In this document: piece by piece, positions 34,528 through 43,948 of the stretch | Numbering within the stretch: the stretch's first letter is position 1 | How the letters are laid out: every line of letters starts with the position of its first letter | Source of the DNA: Thaumasiovibrio sp043421945 | GTDB taxonomy: Bacteria; Pseudomonadota; Gammaproteobacteria; Enterobacterales; Vibrionaceae | DNA: 64,000 bases | Direction: 5' to 3' | NCBI GenBank assembly: GCA_043421945.1 | Contig: JBHOGO010000016.1 | Span: forward strand, 1-64,000 | Program-made: the position numbers and the translations under genes | Notes under the pieces: generated by a model | Databases searched by the model: none | Told to the model about the DNA's origin: nothing | What the model saw: only the letters and a program-made list of their open reading frames with translations

Positions 34528-35334
34528 ATGACCTATGAACGCCGTCGTGGTTATATCCGCGTAGAGCCTGAGCAGAACCCAGAATTAGCGAAGTGGGACC
34601 TACCTAACTATGGTGAGGTAGAAGAATTGCCGCGAGAAACGGCAATGAATTATGACCCTACTTGGCAACCTCCTGAGCCAGAAGTTGAAGAGGAGGCTGA
34701 TAATACTCCTCCTCCACTAACCGCCGCAGATCTTGATACCATCCGCGAGTCTGCTTACGAAGAAGGCTTCGAAGAAGGCAAACAAAATGGTTATCAAGTC
34801 GGCCATGAAAGCGGTGAGGCTGAAGGCTTAGCGCAAGGTATAGAGAAAGGCCAAGCACAAGGCTTAGCGCAAGGTTTAGAAGAAGGGCAAGCCCAAATTC
34901 AAACCCAAGCAGCTCAACTCGCAGCCTTAGCTGAACAGCTCGCTACGCCGATGAAGCAAGTTGATGAGCAGGTTGAACAAGAGATGGTTAAGTTGGTCAT
35001 GCAATTGGCAACGGAGCTGTTTCAGGTTGAACTGCAGACGAACCCTCAAATCATCTTGAAAACCCTACGTGAAGCGATTGCATCACTGCCTATTAACGGC
35101 CGTAAGACGACGTTACAGCTTAACCCTGAAGATTTGGCTCTTGTTGAAGAGGCCTATGGCAAAGAGAATATTGCTGATCGCTCTTGGGTACTGATTGCTG
35201 AACCTGCTTTGCAGCGTGGTGATGTGGTGGTACAAGCTGAAGACTCTCAAGTTGATTTCATCATGGCGAATCGTGTCAAAGAGCTACTGCATAATTTCCT
35301 CGGACAAAACGGTGTCGATCAGGGGGCAGTGTGA
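34528..35334 (+). CDS. fliH: export ATPase regulator FliH
   Basis: A 268-residue stalk protein. The N-terminal part is acidic and proline-rich. Residues about 77-130 form a run of G-x3-G repeats (EEGFEEGKQNGYQVG, GLAQGIEKGQAQGLAQG), the helix-packing motif of FliH. The C-terminal domain (about 160-265) binds FliI and FliN. FliH holds the ATPase FliI inactive and anchors it to the C-ring. Its end overlaps fliI by four bases (GTGA). Confidence 0.92.
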   Translation: MTYERRRGYIRVEPEQNPELAKWDLPNYGEVEELPRETAMNYDPTWQPPEPEVEEEADNTPPPLTAADLDTIRESAYEEGFEEGKQNGYQVGHESGEAEGLAQGIEKGQAQGLAQGLEEGQAQIQTQAAQLAALAEQLATPMKQVDEQVEQEMVKLVMQLATELFQVELQTNPQIILKTLREAIASLPINGRKTTLQLNPEDLALVEEAYGKENIADRSWVLIAEPALQRGDVVVQAEDSQVDFIMANRVKELLHNFLGQNGVDQGAV

Positions 35335-36656
35335 CTACCCTTGCAACAAAACTTTCCCAATATAAAACCACTTCATTAGTATCAAAACCTGTTGCTTCCG
35401 GTCGCTTGGTTCGTGTTATCGGACTCACACTGGAAGCCGTTGGGTGCAGCGCGCCTGTCGGCAGTCTCTGTAACGTAGAGACGTTGTATGGTTCGATGGA
35501 AGCGGAAGTAGTTGGTTTTTCTGATAACAAACTCTTTCTTATGCCAAGTGAAGCGCTAACCGGTGTGGTTCCGGGGGCGCGTGTAACGCCAATCAGTGAA
35601 GAGCAAGGGCTCTCGGTTGGTCCTGAGTTACTTGGGCGAGTGATTGATGGTGTCGGGAAACCGTTAGATAGCCTTGGGCCTATTTTTACCGCTCAACAAG
35701 CCAGCTTCAATGCTACGCCCATTAACCCGTTAGCCCGTAAACCCATTAAAGAGCCTCTTGATGTAGGTATTAAAGCGATAAACGGCATGTTAACGGTCGG
35801 AAAAGGCCAGCGTATTGGTCTTTTTGCGGGCTCCGGTGTCGGTAAATCGGTCACACTTGGCATGATGACGCGTGGAACAACAGCGCAAGTTGTTGTGGTC
35901 GGATTGATTGGTGAGCGTGGACGTGAGGTAAAGGAGTTTATTGATGAGATTTTGGGGGAAGAAGGGCGAGCACGTTCCGTTGTGGTTGCTGCCCCAGCCG
36001 ATGCCTCACCATTAATGCGTTTAAAAGGCTGCCAAACGGCATTAACCATTGCTGAGTACTTTCGTGACCAAGGACTCGATGTACTGTTACTGATGGATTC
36101 TTTAACCCGTTTTGCTCAAGCACAACGTGAGATTGCTCTGTCAGTGGGTGAGCCGCCAGCGACGAAAGGTTACCCACCCTCGGTGTTCGCCAAACTTCCA
36201 GCATTAGTTGAACGTGCTGGTAACGGGAATGATAACCAAGGCTCCATTACCGCCTTTTTTACCGTGTTGACAGAAGGTGATGATTTACAAGATCCGATAG
36301 CGGATGCTTCACGAGCTATCCTTGATGGACATATTGTTCTATCTCGAGAGATGGCGGATGCTGGTCACTACCCAGCGATTGATGTCGAACGTTCTGTCAG
36401 TCGTGTCATGCCGAATATTGTTGATGAAGAGCATATGTTAATGGCGAAGGCATCTCGACAAATCCTCTCTATTTGTCGTAAGAACCAAGACCTTGTTTCT
36501 ATTGGCGCATATAAGCCGGGGACTGACCAAGCCATTGATCAAGCATTTAGCTACAAACCACGATTGGATCAGTATTTGCAACAAGGCATGAAAGATGTCG
36601 TGAATTATCAGATGTGTGTGAATATGCTGCGTGCTACGCTGCAGCCGAGTGGCTAA
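35331..36656 (+). CDS. fliI: flagellar export ATPase FliI
   Basis: A 441-residue F1-beta-like ATPase. Walker A GLFAGSGVGKSVTLG (about 163-177), GERGREVKEF, Walker B VLLLMDSLTRFA, and GYPPSVFAKLPALVERAG. The C-terminal helical domain ends near residue 441, the usual length. FliI energises and unloads substrates at the export gate. GTG start overlapping the fliH stop. Confidence 0.96.
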   Translation: MTTLATKLSQYKTTSLVSKPVASGRLVRVIGLTLEAVGCSAPVGSLCNVETLYGSMEAEVVGFSDNKLFLMPSEALTGVVPGARVTPISEEQGLSVGPELLGRVIDGVGKPLDSLGPIFTAQQASFNATPINPLARKPIKEPLDVGIKAINGMLTVGKGQRIGLFAGSGVGKSVTLGMMTRGTTAQVVVVGLIGERGREVKEFIDEILGEEGRARSVVVAAPADASPLMRLKGCQTALTIAEYFRDQGLDVLLLMDSLTRFAQAQREIALSVGEPPATKGYPPSVFAKLPALVERAGNGNDNQGSITAFFTVLTEGDDLQDPIADASRAILDGHIVLSREMADAGHYPAIDVERSVSRVMPNIVDEEHMLMAKASRQILSICRKNQDLVSIGAYKPGTDQAIDQAFSYKPRLDQYLQQGMKDVVNYQMCVNMLRATLQPSG

Positions 36657-36717
36657 CCTTACTCTTTTTTTGTTATTACAAGTTTGCACATGACTTCTTG
36701 TGCTCAGGAATGAATCA

Positions 36718-37164
36718 ATGGTCGATAACGCATTAAACCTCATCTTAGAACGAGCAGAGCAGGCCGAAAAGGATGCGTTGGTTGATGTAGAGCGCGCACG
36801 AATGGAGCTACAAAGTTACCAAGAGCAGCTCAAGCAAATTGAACAGTATCGGCTAGATTACTTTGCGCAGATGACACAAAGAGGGCAGGCAGGGCTCACC
36901 GCCAGTGAATATGGACATTTACATCGCTTTATCAACCAGTTAGATGAAACGCTTGCGAAGCAAAAAGTAGCAGGGGCACACTTTGAAGATCAACTTGAAG
37001 AGTGCCAAACAGCATTTCAGCTTAAGCGACAAGAGAAGCGCAGCATCGAATGGCTGCTGGAAAAGAAAACGAAAGAGAGAGAGTTAGTGGCTCAGCGTAA
37101 AGAGCAATCTCAGATGGACGAATTTGCGACCTTACAGGCTGCGAGACGAATGATGCAACGCTAG
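36718..37164 (+). CDS. fliJ: flagellar export protein FliJ
   Basis: A 148-residue antiparallel coiled-coil protein, rich in Gln, Glu and Lys (ARMELQSYQEQLKQIEQYR, then EKRSIEWLLEKKTKERELVA). FliJ sits in the FliI ring and links it to FlhA. The ATG at 36718 (AGGA upstream) is preferred over a GTG at 36700. It ends the fliEFGHIJ unit; about 110 bp separate it from fliK. Confidence 0.92.
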   Translation: MVDNALNLILERAEQAEKDALVDVERARMELQSYQEQLKQIEQYRLDYFAQMTQRGQAGLTASEYGHLHRFINQLDETLAKQKVAGAHFEDQLEECQTAFQLKRQEKRSIEWLLEKKTKERELVAQRKEQSQMDEFATLQAARRMMQR

Positions 37165-37221
37165 TGTCTCAACGTGATTACCTGTCAGCGTTGAAATTCG
37201 GCGAAACACGGAAATGAATAG

Positions 37222-37237
37222 TGGTTCGATTATTGCA
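37222..37237 (+). promoter_or_regulatory. possible sigma-54 promoter for fliK operon
   Basis: TGGTTCGATTATTGCA has 10 bases between GG and GC and a good TTGCA -12 element; the -24 element is TGGTTC. It lies 37 bp before the fliK start codon, in the only sizeable gap between fliJ and flhB. Confidence 0.5.
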
Positions 37238-37273
37238 TGACTATTGATGTATTAGTCTGCAATGAGATGTCAA

Positions 37274-39589
37274 ATGGACCTAGCTAAGTTATTTTCAACC
37301 GAACAGCCAATCGCTACAACGAGCGGTAAAGCTGGGTCTGTATTGAATACATCACCGTCCTCTTCATCGACAAAGCCTCATGGCTCAGCCAGCATGGTGA
37401 GCGGTACTTCAGAGACATTTGCTTCTCAACTACAGCAAGTTAGCACTTCTTCTCCATCCGTTGTCTCATCGACATTATCAACCAATAATCAACCGGTTAA
37501 AGCTAACGCTAATACGATAGCATCGGCTAATCAAGCCGTGAATCCAGCCTCTTCGACTGTGACAGAATCTTCGAAAGAGACAGTGGATTCACAAGGACAA
37601 ACCTCATCGAAAATAACAGAGAAAGGCACGGTTACTCAGCCAACAGACATTTCAACAGCGGCAGTGACTAAACCCCGTCATTCAACGGTCATGGATGATG
37701 GTGAAGAGATACTGTCACGATTACGAGAGGCAGATAACCAGTTACAGGCTGGCAATAAGTTGCCTCGCGGAAGTAAATCGACATCTTCATATGATCCTCA
37801 AGTAACATTAGATGCTGATAACGCAGCACCTCAGTATCGTTCTCAATGGTTAGCAAAGCGTGATGGCGAGATAGGTCAGCCACTCTCTGAAGAGGTCATG
37901 ACTGTGAGCGGTAAGGCTGCTCATGGTAAGCATGACGTTTTTAAGATTGATTCAGCGACCACCGGGGAAAGTTCGGCATGCTTTGGTGAATTACCGTCTT
38001 CACCGCTCGGTGGTGGAGATGCGCCTTTCGACGCGTCAGTTCAACCTATCATGTCCTCGCCTATGCAAGCCTCTGTCAATGTGGCTGCTCATGCAGCGGT
38101 TGCTCAAGATGCAGCAGCACAAACACCTCCTATGCAACATCAGGTTTTAGAGCCGCTACCAATAGAGATGCAGGGAGCAAAGGTGAAAGCCATAACGGGC
38201 AAGGCTAATGATGATGCCTCGGTTTTTGATGAGTTGGCTTTTGACGAGCCGATTGTTGATGACTTGGTTGTTGACGATCTGGGAGGGGCTTTATTCACTT
38301 CTGGTAAGCCTGAACAAGAGAAAGATGAATCACTAAAGAGCAAAGAGAGTTTGCCTGCGTTCCATGCTTCCGTTTCACAGCAAGTGGCTTCCCCATTGAC
38401 CGCCGAACAGCAAGCGTTAGTCACGGGTCTGAAGCCCCCCAGTGATGTTGATATGGACAAATTAGCTGCTGATATATTCGAACTGACAACGACAGCCGCT
38501 ACGATAGACAGTGAAGATGCCTCACCGGCGATAGCGCTTAATGACCATCCGGACTCGATATTGGTTGAACCTCACCAGACCAGCGCTTTAAATCAAATTG
38601 ACTCACAAGGTGAAGGGATAGAAGGGAATGTGGCTTTGGCGAGTACCTCTACTGGTGCTAGTGCAACTACCCAAACATCGAATCAAGCTTCTTCTCAAGT
38701 GTTAGCCAATGGCGCTAAAACGAGTGACGTTTCTATTGATGCGCAAGGTCGCAATCAATCCTCATCGACAGAGCAAAACTTGAATCAGCAATCAGGTCAA
38801 CAAAGGCAACCAGCAGAAGGGCAAGCCCGTTTACAGCCTAATGAGATCTTTGCGCAAGCAGACAGTGCAGCAAAGGCTGCGACAGCCATCGACCCGATGA
38901 CGGCTTCTAAAAGTGCGCCAGCTACTGCGAGTGCATTAGCGGCGGCAGGATCAGCGACCACGGATCGCTTAGTTAGGTCTTCTACCGCAACGAGAACAAG
39001 CGCTCAACCGATTGCGCCGACAGAAGATGGGGTTGTAGATGCAGCACATGCCTCTCAACGTACTTTCCAGACGGGTTTACAGCAAGCGCTTGGCGCACAA
39101 GGTTTACGTGCTGAAGCGCAACCGCCTTTGAATATGCAGCAGAGTGAAGCACAGCAGGCTGTGGCTGATAAAGTACAAGTGATGCTGTCAAATAACTTGA
39201 AGCAAATTGATATACGTCTTGACCCACCCGAATTAGGACGGATGCAAATAAAGCTAAACCTCAATCAAGATCAAGCCAGTGTACAGTTTACGGTGAGCTC
39301 TTCTCAAGCGCGGGAAATTGTTGAGCAAACGATGCCTAGGTTGCGGGAAATGCTTAACCAACAAGGCTTACAGTTGGCTCAAGGAAACGTTCAGCAAGAT
39401 ACAAGTGGTCGCGGTCAGTCGCAGCAAGGGACGGCATTTGTTGACAATGGCTCTGGAAATAGTAGCGGCTCTTCGAATGGTCGTGGTGGTGAAAATGGGT
39501 CACAAAACTGGGGCCCAAATAGTCCAACAGATGAACAGATTGAACTCTTTGTCGACGAACGACAAGAAGGCGTTGATTATTATGCATAA
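37274..39589 (+). CDS. fliK: hook-length control protein FliK
   Basis: About 771 residues. A long, low-complexity Ser/Thr/Gln/Ala-rich N-terminal part (about 1-590) acts as the molecular ruler. The conserved C-terminal switch domain (about 630-715) has LKQIDIRLDPPELGRMQIKL, then SSSQAREIVEQTMPRLREML. The tail is Gly/Ser/Asn-rich. It measures the hook and flips FlhB specificity to filament proteins. The start is uncertain: ATG at 37274 has GAGAT upstream; ATG at 37262 adds four residues. First gene of fliKLMNOPQR-flhB. Confidence 0.92.
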   Translation: MDLAKLFSTEQPIATTSGKAGSVLNTSPSSSSTKPHGSASMVSGTSETFASQLQQVSTSSPSVVSSTLSTNNQPVKANANTIASANQAVNPASSTVTESSKETVDSQGQTSSKITEKGTVTQPTDISTAAVTKPRHSTVMDDGEEILSRLREADNQLQAGNKLPRGSKSTSSYDPQVTLDADNAAPQYRSQWLAKRDGEIGQPLSEEVMTVSGKAAHGKHDVFKIDSATTGESSACFGELPSSPLGGGDAPFDASVQPIMSSPMQASVNVAAHAAVAQDAAAQTPPMQHQVLEPLPIEMQGAKVKAITGKANDDASVFDELAFDEPIVDDLVVDDLGGALFTSGKPEQEKDESLKSKESLPAFHASVSQQVASPLTAEQQALVTGLKPPSDVDMDKLAADIFELTTTAATIDSEDASPAIALNDHPDSILVEPHQTSALNQIDSQGEGIEGNVALASTSTGASATTQTSNQASSQVLANGAKTSDVSIDAQGRNQSSSTEQNLNQQSGQQRQPAEGQARLQPNEIFAQADSAAKAATAIDPMTASKSAPATASALAAAGSATTDRLVRSSTATRTSAQPIAPTEDGVVDAAHASQRTFQTGLQQALGAQGLRAEAQPPLNMQQSEAQQAVADKVQVMLSNNLKQIDIRLDPPELGRMQIKLNLNQDQASVQFTVSSSQAREIVEQTMPRLREMLNQQGLQLAQGNVQQDTSGRGQSQQGTAFVDNGSGNSSGSSNGRGGENGSQNWGPNSPTDEQIELFVDERQEGVDYYA

Positions 39590-39674
39590 TAATCACTAGC
39601 AGTGGTTTATACTGAGGTGGGGTACGTAGCGCCACTACACTTAGGCTCTGCGCCAATGAGTTCAAGGAGAGAAA

Positions 39675-40178
39675 ATGGCAGATGACAGCGATATGCTGGA
39701 AGAGAAACCTTCCGGTGGTAAAAAGAATATTATTATTTTTATCGTATTAGGCATTGTGCTTTTGGCAGCAGGTGCTGGTGCGGGATACGTCTTGTTTGGT
39801 TCCAGCGACTCAGAATCTGCCATGGTCGAAGACGTGGCACCTGAGCCTATTGTGAGTGGTCCAGCGCTTTATGTAACCTTACCCCAGCCTTTTATCTTTA
39901 ATGTCACCGGAGATTCACGTGACAGGCTTGTACAAGTGAATGTACAGCTTATGGTGAGAGGTGAAAATAACGAAGCAGAGGCGAAAAGCCATTTGCCGTT
40001 GATTCGATCAACGTTGTTATCAACGTTTGGTGCAGCGACGGTAGAGCAATTAAGAACACCGACAGGGCGCATTGACCTACGAGCCAATGCGACCGTGTCT
40101 TTGCAATCAGCAATGAATAAAGTATCCGGTGGAAATGTGATTGAACGCGTTCTCTTCACCGGGTTTGTCATGCAATAA
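39675..40178 (+). CDS. fliL: flagellar basal-body protein FliL
   Basis: A 167-residue single-span membrane protein: charged N-terminus with KKN, helix at about 19-40 (IIIFIVLGIVLLAAGAGAGY), then a periplasmic domain with YVTLPQPFIFNV and LVQVNVQLMVRG. FliL surrounds the stator and supports torque. RBS AAGGAGAG; nine bases from fliM. Confidence 0.94.
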   Translation: MADDSDMLEEKPSGGKKNIIIFIVLGIVLLAAGAGAGYVLFGSSDSESAMVEDVAPEPIVSGPALYVTLPQPFIFNVTGDSRDRLVQVNVQLMVRGENNEAEAKSHLPLIRSTLLSTFGAATVEQLRTPTGRIDLRANATVSLQSAMNKVSGGNVIERVLFTGFVMQ

Positions 40179-40187
40179 GGGGTCAAT

Positions 40188-41237
40188 GTGAGCGATCTTC
40201 TTTCCCAAGATGAAATTGATGCGCTACTTCATGGGGTTGATGATGTAGAGGATGATATAGACGACGGTGGTAGCCTTGAAGGTGCCGTTGTTTTTGATTT
40301 CTCTTCTCAAGATCGTATTGTCCGTGGGCGCATGCCCACCCTTGAGTTAATCAATGAACGTTTTGCTCGTCATATGCGGATCAGCCTGTTTAACATGCTG
40401 CGTAAAACGGCAGAAGTGTCGATCAATGGCGTACAAATGGTGAAGTTTGGTGAATACCAAAACACCTTGTACGTACCAACAAGTCTGAATATGGTGCGTT
40501 TTCGTCCTCTAAAAGGGACGGCTTTAATTACGATGGAAGCACGCCTTGTCTTTATCCTCGTAGAGAATTTCTTCGGTGGTGATGGTCGCTTCCATGCGAA
40601 GATTGAAGGGCGAGAGTTTACGCCCACCGAACGACGTATTATTCAAATGCTCTTGAAGTTGGTCTTTGAAGACTACCGAGAAGCTTGGTCGCCAGTCATG
40701 GGGGTTGAGTTTGAGTACCTTGATTCGGAAGTTAACCCGACAATGGCGAACATTGTTAGCCCAACAGAAGTGATCGTCGTGAGCTCATTCCATATCGAAG
40801 TGGACGGTGGCGGTGGTGATTTTCATGTCGTGATGCCATACGCCATGGTTGAGCCTATTCGTGAGCTATTGGATGCGGGTATTCAAAGTGACAAGATGGA
40901 AACGGATGTTCGTTGGAGTAAAGCATTACGTGATGAAATCATGGATGTGCCAGTGAATCTGCGAGCGAACCTCTTGGATACTGATTTGACATTACGCGAC
41001 CTCATGGAGCTACAACCGGGGGATGTGATTCCGGTTGATATGCCAGATGCCGCGACTGTCTTTATCGAAGATTTACCGACATTTAGAGCAAAAATGGGGC
41101 AGTCGAATGACAATATCGCCCTGAAGATAACAGAAAAACTGAAACGACCTGATATGGTGAAAACTGATTTGGCGTTTTTAGATCGTGATGCATTAGGCGC
41201 AGCGCTAACTGCAGAAAACGAAGAGCATGATGATTAA
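40188..41237 (+). CDS. fliM: motor switch protein FliM
   Basis: A 349-residue C-ring protein from a GTG start. The N-terminal LLSQDEIDALLHGV is the CheY-P binding motif. The middle domain contains FGEYQNTLYVPTSLNMVRF and GRFHAKIEGREFTPTERRII. The C-terminal SpoA-like domain (about 260-330) has LTLRDLMELQPGDVIPVDMP. It relays CheY-P binding into a rotation switch. Confidence 0.96.
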   Translation: MSDLLSQDEIDALLHGVDDVEDDIDDGGSLEGAVVFDFSSQDRIVRGRMPTLELINERFARHMRISLFNMLRKTAEVSINGVQMVKFGEYQNTLYVPTSLNMVRFRPLKGTALITMEARLVFILVENFFGGDGRFHAKIEGREFTPTERRIIQMLLKLVFEDYREAWSPVMGVEFEYLDSEVNPTMANIVSPTEVIVVSSFHIEVDGGGGDFHVVMPYAMVEPIRELLDAGIQSDKMETDVRWSKALRDEIMDVPVNLRANLLDTDLTLRDLMELQPGDVIPVDMPDAATVFIEDLPTFRAKMGQSNDNIALKITEKLKRPDMVKTDLAFLDRDALGAALTAENEEHDD

Positions 41238-41252
41238 TAGGTAGGTAACACC

Positions 41253-41648
41253 ATGGATCAAAATGATGATCAACAAATGGCCGATGAATGGGCAGCTGCG
41301 TTAGCCGCGCAAGAAGTAGATGAAAGTGTTAAAGCTGCCCCCCTTGATCAACTTGAAGATGATCCGGCACCCATTAGTGACGATGAGCGTAAACGTCTCG
41401 ATTCCATTTTGGATATTCCGGTCACAATCTCAATGGAAGTGGGTCGCACGCAAATCAGTATTCGTAATTTACTCCAGTTGAATCAGGGATCAGTGGTTGA
41501 GTTAGACCGTATTGCCGGTGAGTCACTCGACGTAATGGTCAACGGTACACTGATTGCTCACGGCGAAGTGGTCGTGGTCAATGACAAATTTGGTATTCGC
41601 CTAACGGATGTGATTAGCCAAACTGAGCGGATTAAAAAATTACGCTAA
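41253..41648 (+). CDS. fliN: motor switch protein FliN
   Basis: A 131-residue protein. The acidic N-terminus is followed by a SpoA domain (about 48-128): ILDIPVTISMEVGRTQISIR, LLQLNQGSVVELDRIAGES, VNGTLIAHGEVVVVNDKFGI. It forms the base of the C-ring and binds FliH. The last base overlaps the fliO start (TAATG). Confidence 0.95.
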   Translation: MDQNDDQQMADEWAAALAAQEVDESVKAAPLDQLEDDPAPISDDERKRLDSILDIPVTISMEVGRTQISIRNLLQLNQGSVVELDRIAGESLDVMVNGTLIAHGEVVVVNDKFGIRLTDVISQTERIKKLR

Positions 41649-42034
41649 TGAGAACCTCTTTTTATCTTACCTTTATCGCAGGCATGGTTTCATGCCCTGC
41701 GTTTGCGGCGGGTCCTGACCTTAATATAGCGACGACTATTTTGTCGCTTATCATGGTGATAGCGCTTATTTTAATGCTTGCTTGGCTGATGAAGCGTATG
41801 CGCTTTTCTCAAATATCAGGTCAGCAAGGCACATTGAGAGTGATCAAACAACTATCACTGGGACAAAAAGAACGAGTGGTGGTGGTTGAGGTTGGCGGGG
41901 AGCAAATCCTCCTTGGTGTGACGCCTAATAATGTGAGTTTATTAAAATCACTCGCAGAGCCTTTACCTGAAGACGCGCCACCAGAATTCGCTAAGCAACT
42001 GTCTAAATTAATGAAGAAGAATGAAACGGACTAA
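41648..42034 (+). CDS. fliO: export gate assembly protein FliO
   Basis: A 128-residue protein with a signal-like N-terminus ending PAFAA, a membrane helix at about 27-48 (ATTILSLIMVIALILMLAWL), and a cytoplasmic domain with LRVIKQLSLGQKERVVVVEV and GVTPNNVSLL. FliO helps form the FliP pore. It overlaps fliN by one base and fliP by 14. Confidence 0.92.
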   Translation: MRTSFYLTFIAGMVSCPAFAAGPDLNIATTILSLIMVIALILMLAWLMKRMRFSQISGQQGTLRVIKQLSLGQKERVVVVEVGGEQILLGVTPNNVSLLKSLAEPLPEDAPPEFAKQLSKLMKKNETD

Positions 42035-42881
42035 TCTCTTTGCTGTCATGATGATGGCCTTTTTTATGTTTTGGATGGTTCCTGCGAGCGCAGAAGAAGA
42101 AATTGCGGGTGCAGTGCCTGCAGCGGCAGCCGTCGATTCGAACATTACTATTAGCGAAATGGAAACGGATGGGGTCGGTGGCTTAAGTCGCTTGAGTCAA
42201 GTCGGTCCTGGTATCCCTGCACTAAAGATGACCATCAACCCCGATGGTAGCGAAGACTATTCCGTCAACTTGCAGATCTTAGCGTTAATGACCGCGATGG
42301 GTTTTCTACCCGCGATTGTTATCTTAATGACCTCGTTTACCCGCATTGTGGTGGTGATGTCGATACTTCGGCAAGCGATGGGCTTACAGCAAACGCCTTC
42401 GAATCAAGTGATTATCGGAATCGCGATGTTTTTGACCTTTTTCATTATGTCACCGGTGATCAGTGAAATTAATGAGCGCTCAGTTCAGCCTTATATGAGC
42501 GAGCAAATCACCGCTCGTGAAGCGTTTGACACCGCACAGCAACCGCTGCGTACTTTCATGCTGAAACAGACGCGAGTAAAAGACCTTGAGACGTTTGTGA
42601 ATATGTCTGGTGCAGAAGTGACGACGCCGGAAGACGTTCCGATGACGGTACTTATTCCCGCTTTTATCACTTCAGAGCTGAAAACCGCATTCCAGATTGG
42701 CTTCATGCTCTTTTTACCTTTCCTCGTGATTGACTTGGTTGTGGCGTCTATTTTGATGGCCATGGGTATGATGATGCTATCTCCGATGATTGTTTCACTA
42801 CCGTTTAAACTTATGTTATTTGTGCTAGTGGATGGTTGGAACCTGATTCTATCCACTCTGGCGGGAAGTTTCGGCCTATGA
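42021..42881 (+). CDS. fliP: export gate protein FliP
   Basis: A 286-residue protein with a cleavable signal peptide (ends ASA) and four further helices. LQILALMTAMGFLPAIVILM, TSFTRIVVVMSILRQAMGLQ, VLIPAFITSELKTAFQIGF and LMLFVLVDGWNLI are family hallmarks. FliP forms the core of the export pore with FliQ and FliR. The residues between the signal and first helix (about 26-70) form an extra periplasmic stretch. Confidence 0.95.
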   Translation: MKRTNLFAVMMMAFFMFWMVPASAEEEIAGAVPAAAAVDSNITISEMETDGVGGLSRLSQVGPGIPALKMTINPDGSEDYSVNLQILALMTAMGFLPAIVILMTSFTRIVVVMSILRQAMGLQQTPSNQVIIGIAMFLTFFIMSPVISEINERSVQPYMSEQITAREAFDTAQQPLRTFMLKQTRVKDLETFVNMSGAEVTTPEDVPMTVLIPAFITSELKTAFQIGFMLFLPFLVIDLVVASILMAMGMMMLSPMIVSLPFKLMLFVLVDGWNLILSTLAGSFGL

Positions 42882-43147
42882 CACCTGAAGCGTTTGTCGA
42901 ACTCTTTCAAGATGCCCTACAGATGGTATTACTCATGGTAACGGCCATTGTTGTTCCCGGGCTATTAATCGGTCTCGTGGTGGCAGTATTCCAAGCGGCA
43001 ACGTCCATTAACGAACAAACATTGAGTTTTTTACCGCGTTTAATTGTGACGCTGTTGGCACTCATGTTGTTTGGGCACTGGATGACACAAACGTTAATGG
43101 AGTATTTTTTCGATCTCATCGATCGCGTTCCTTTGCTCCTCTATTAG
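42878..43147 (+). CDS. fliQ: export gate protein FliQ
   Basis: An 89-residue protein with two membrane helices (about 16-40 and 53-75), containing PGLLIGLVVAVFQAATSINE and TLSFLPRLIVTLLALMLFG. The ATG overlaps the fliP stop (ATGA), which fixes the start. It packs around the FliP/FliR core. Confidence 0.95.
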   Translation: MTPEAFVELFQDALQMVLLMVTAIVVPGLLIGLVVAVFQAATSINEQTLSFLPRLIVTLLALMLFGHWMTQTLMEYFFDLIDRVPLLLY

Positions 43148-43156
43148 GTTTGCGTG

Positions 43157-43939
43157 ATGGACTATCCCGCCAGCGTTATTATTGATTTCATTGCCAACTT
43201 AATCTGGCCCTTTACACGCATCTCTTCGATGATGATGGCGATGACGTTTTTTGGGGCGCAGTTTGTCTCACCACGTATTCGCCTCTATTTAGCCTTTGCC
43301 ATCACACTTGCGATGTCAGGGACACTCCCTGCAATGCCAACAGATGTTGAGTTATTCTCTATTGGAGGCTTCATCATTACCGCTCAACAAGTTTTGATCG
43401 GTGTGGCGATGGGAATGGTAACGCAGTTTGTCACGCAAAGTTTTGTACTGTTAGGGCAAATTCTGGGTATGCAGTCCAGTCTTGGTTTTGCATCAATGGT
43501 CGACCCCTCAAATGGGCAAAATACGCCGGTGCTTGGGCAGCTATTCATGTTCTTGGCACTGATGCTCTTTTTGGTGACAAATGGGCATTTAGAAATGTTG
43601 CAGATTGTCGCCATGAGCTTTGATACTTTACCCGTTGGTGAGTTGATGTTAGAAACCACCGACTATGAGCAGCTGGCTGGTTGGTTTGGGCATATGTTTA
43701 AGGCTGGGCTGTCGATGGCGGTCGCAGGTATTATTGCACTGATGACCGTTAACCTCTCTTTTGGAGTCATGACACGTGCCGCTCCCCAATTGAATATTTT
43801 TGCTTTGGGCTTCTCGTTTGCATTGTTACTCGGGTTATTGATTAGCTGGTACATTGTATTAGGTATCATGCCGAAATATGAATACCAATGGCAGCAAGGC
43901 GTAGAGCAAGTCTGCAGCCTCGTTCGCATTGATTGTTAG
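43157..43939 (+). CDS. fliR: export gate protein FliR
   Basis: A 260-residue protein with about six membrane helices. IWPFTRISSMMMAMTFFGAQ, QVLIGVAMGMVTQFVTQSFV, LGMQSSLGFASMVDPSNGQN and APQLNIFALGFSFALLLGLL are FliR signatures. It completes the export pore. The ATG at 43157 is chosen; a GTG precedes it directly. Confidence 0.95.
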   Translation: MDYPASVIIDFIANLIWPFTRISSMMMAMTFFGAQFVSPRIRLYLAFAITLAMSGTLPAMPTDVELFSIGGFIITAQQVLIGVAMGMVTQFVTQSFVLLGQILGMQSSLGFASMVDPSNGQNTPVLGQLFMFLALMLFLVTNGHLEMLQIVAMSFDTLPVGELMLETTDYEQLAGWFGHMFKAGLSMAVAGIIALMTVNLSFGVMTRAAPQLNIFALGFSFALLLGLLISWYIVLGIMPKYEYQWQQGVEQVCSLVRIDC

Positions 43940-43948
43940 GGAGGCAGG

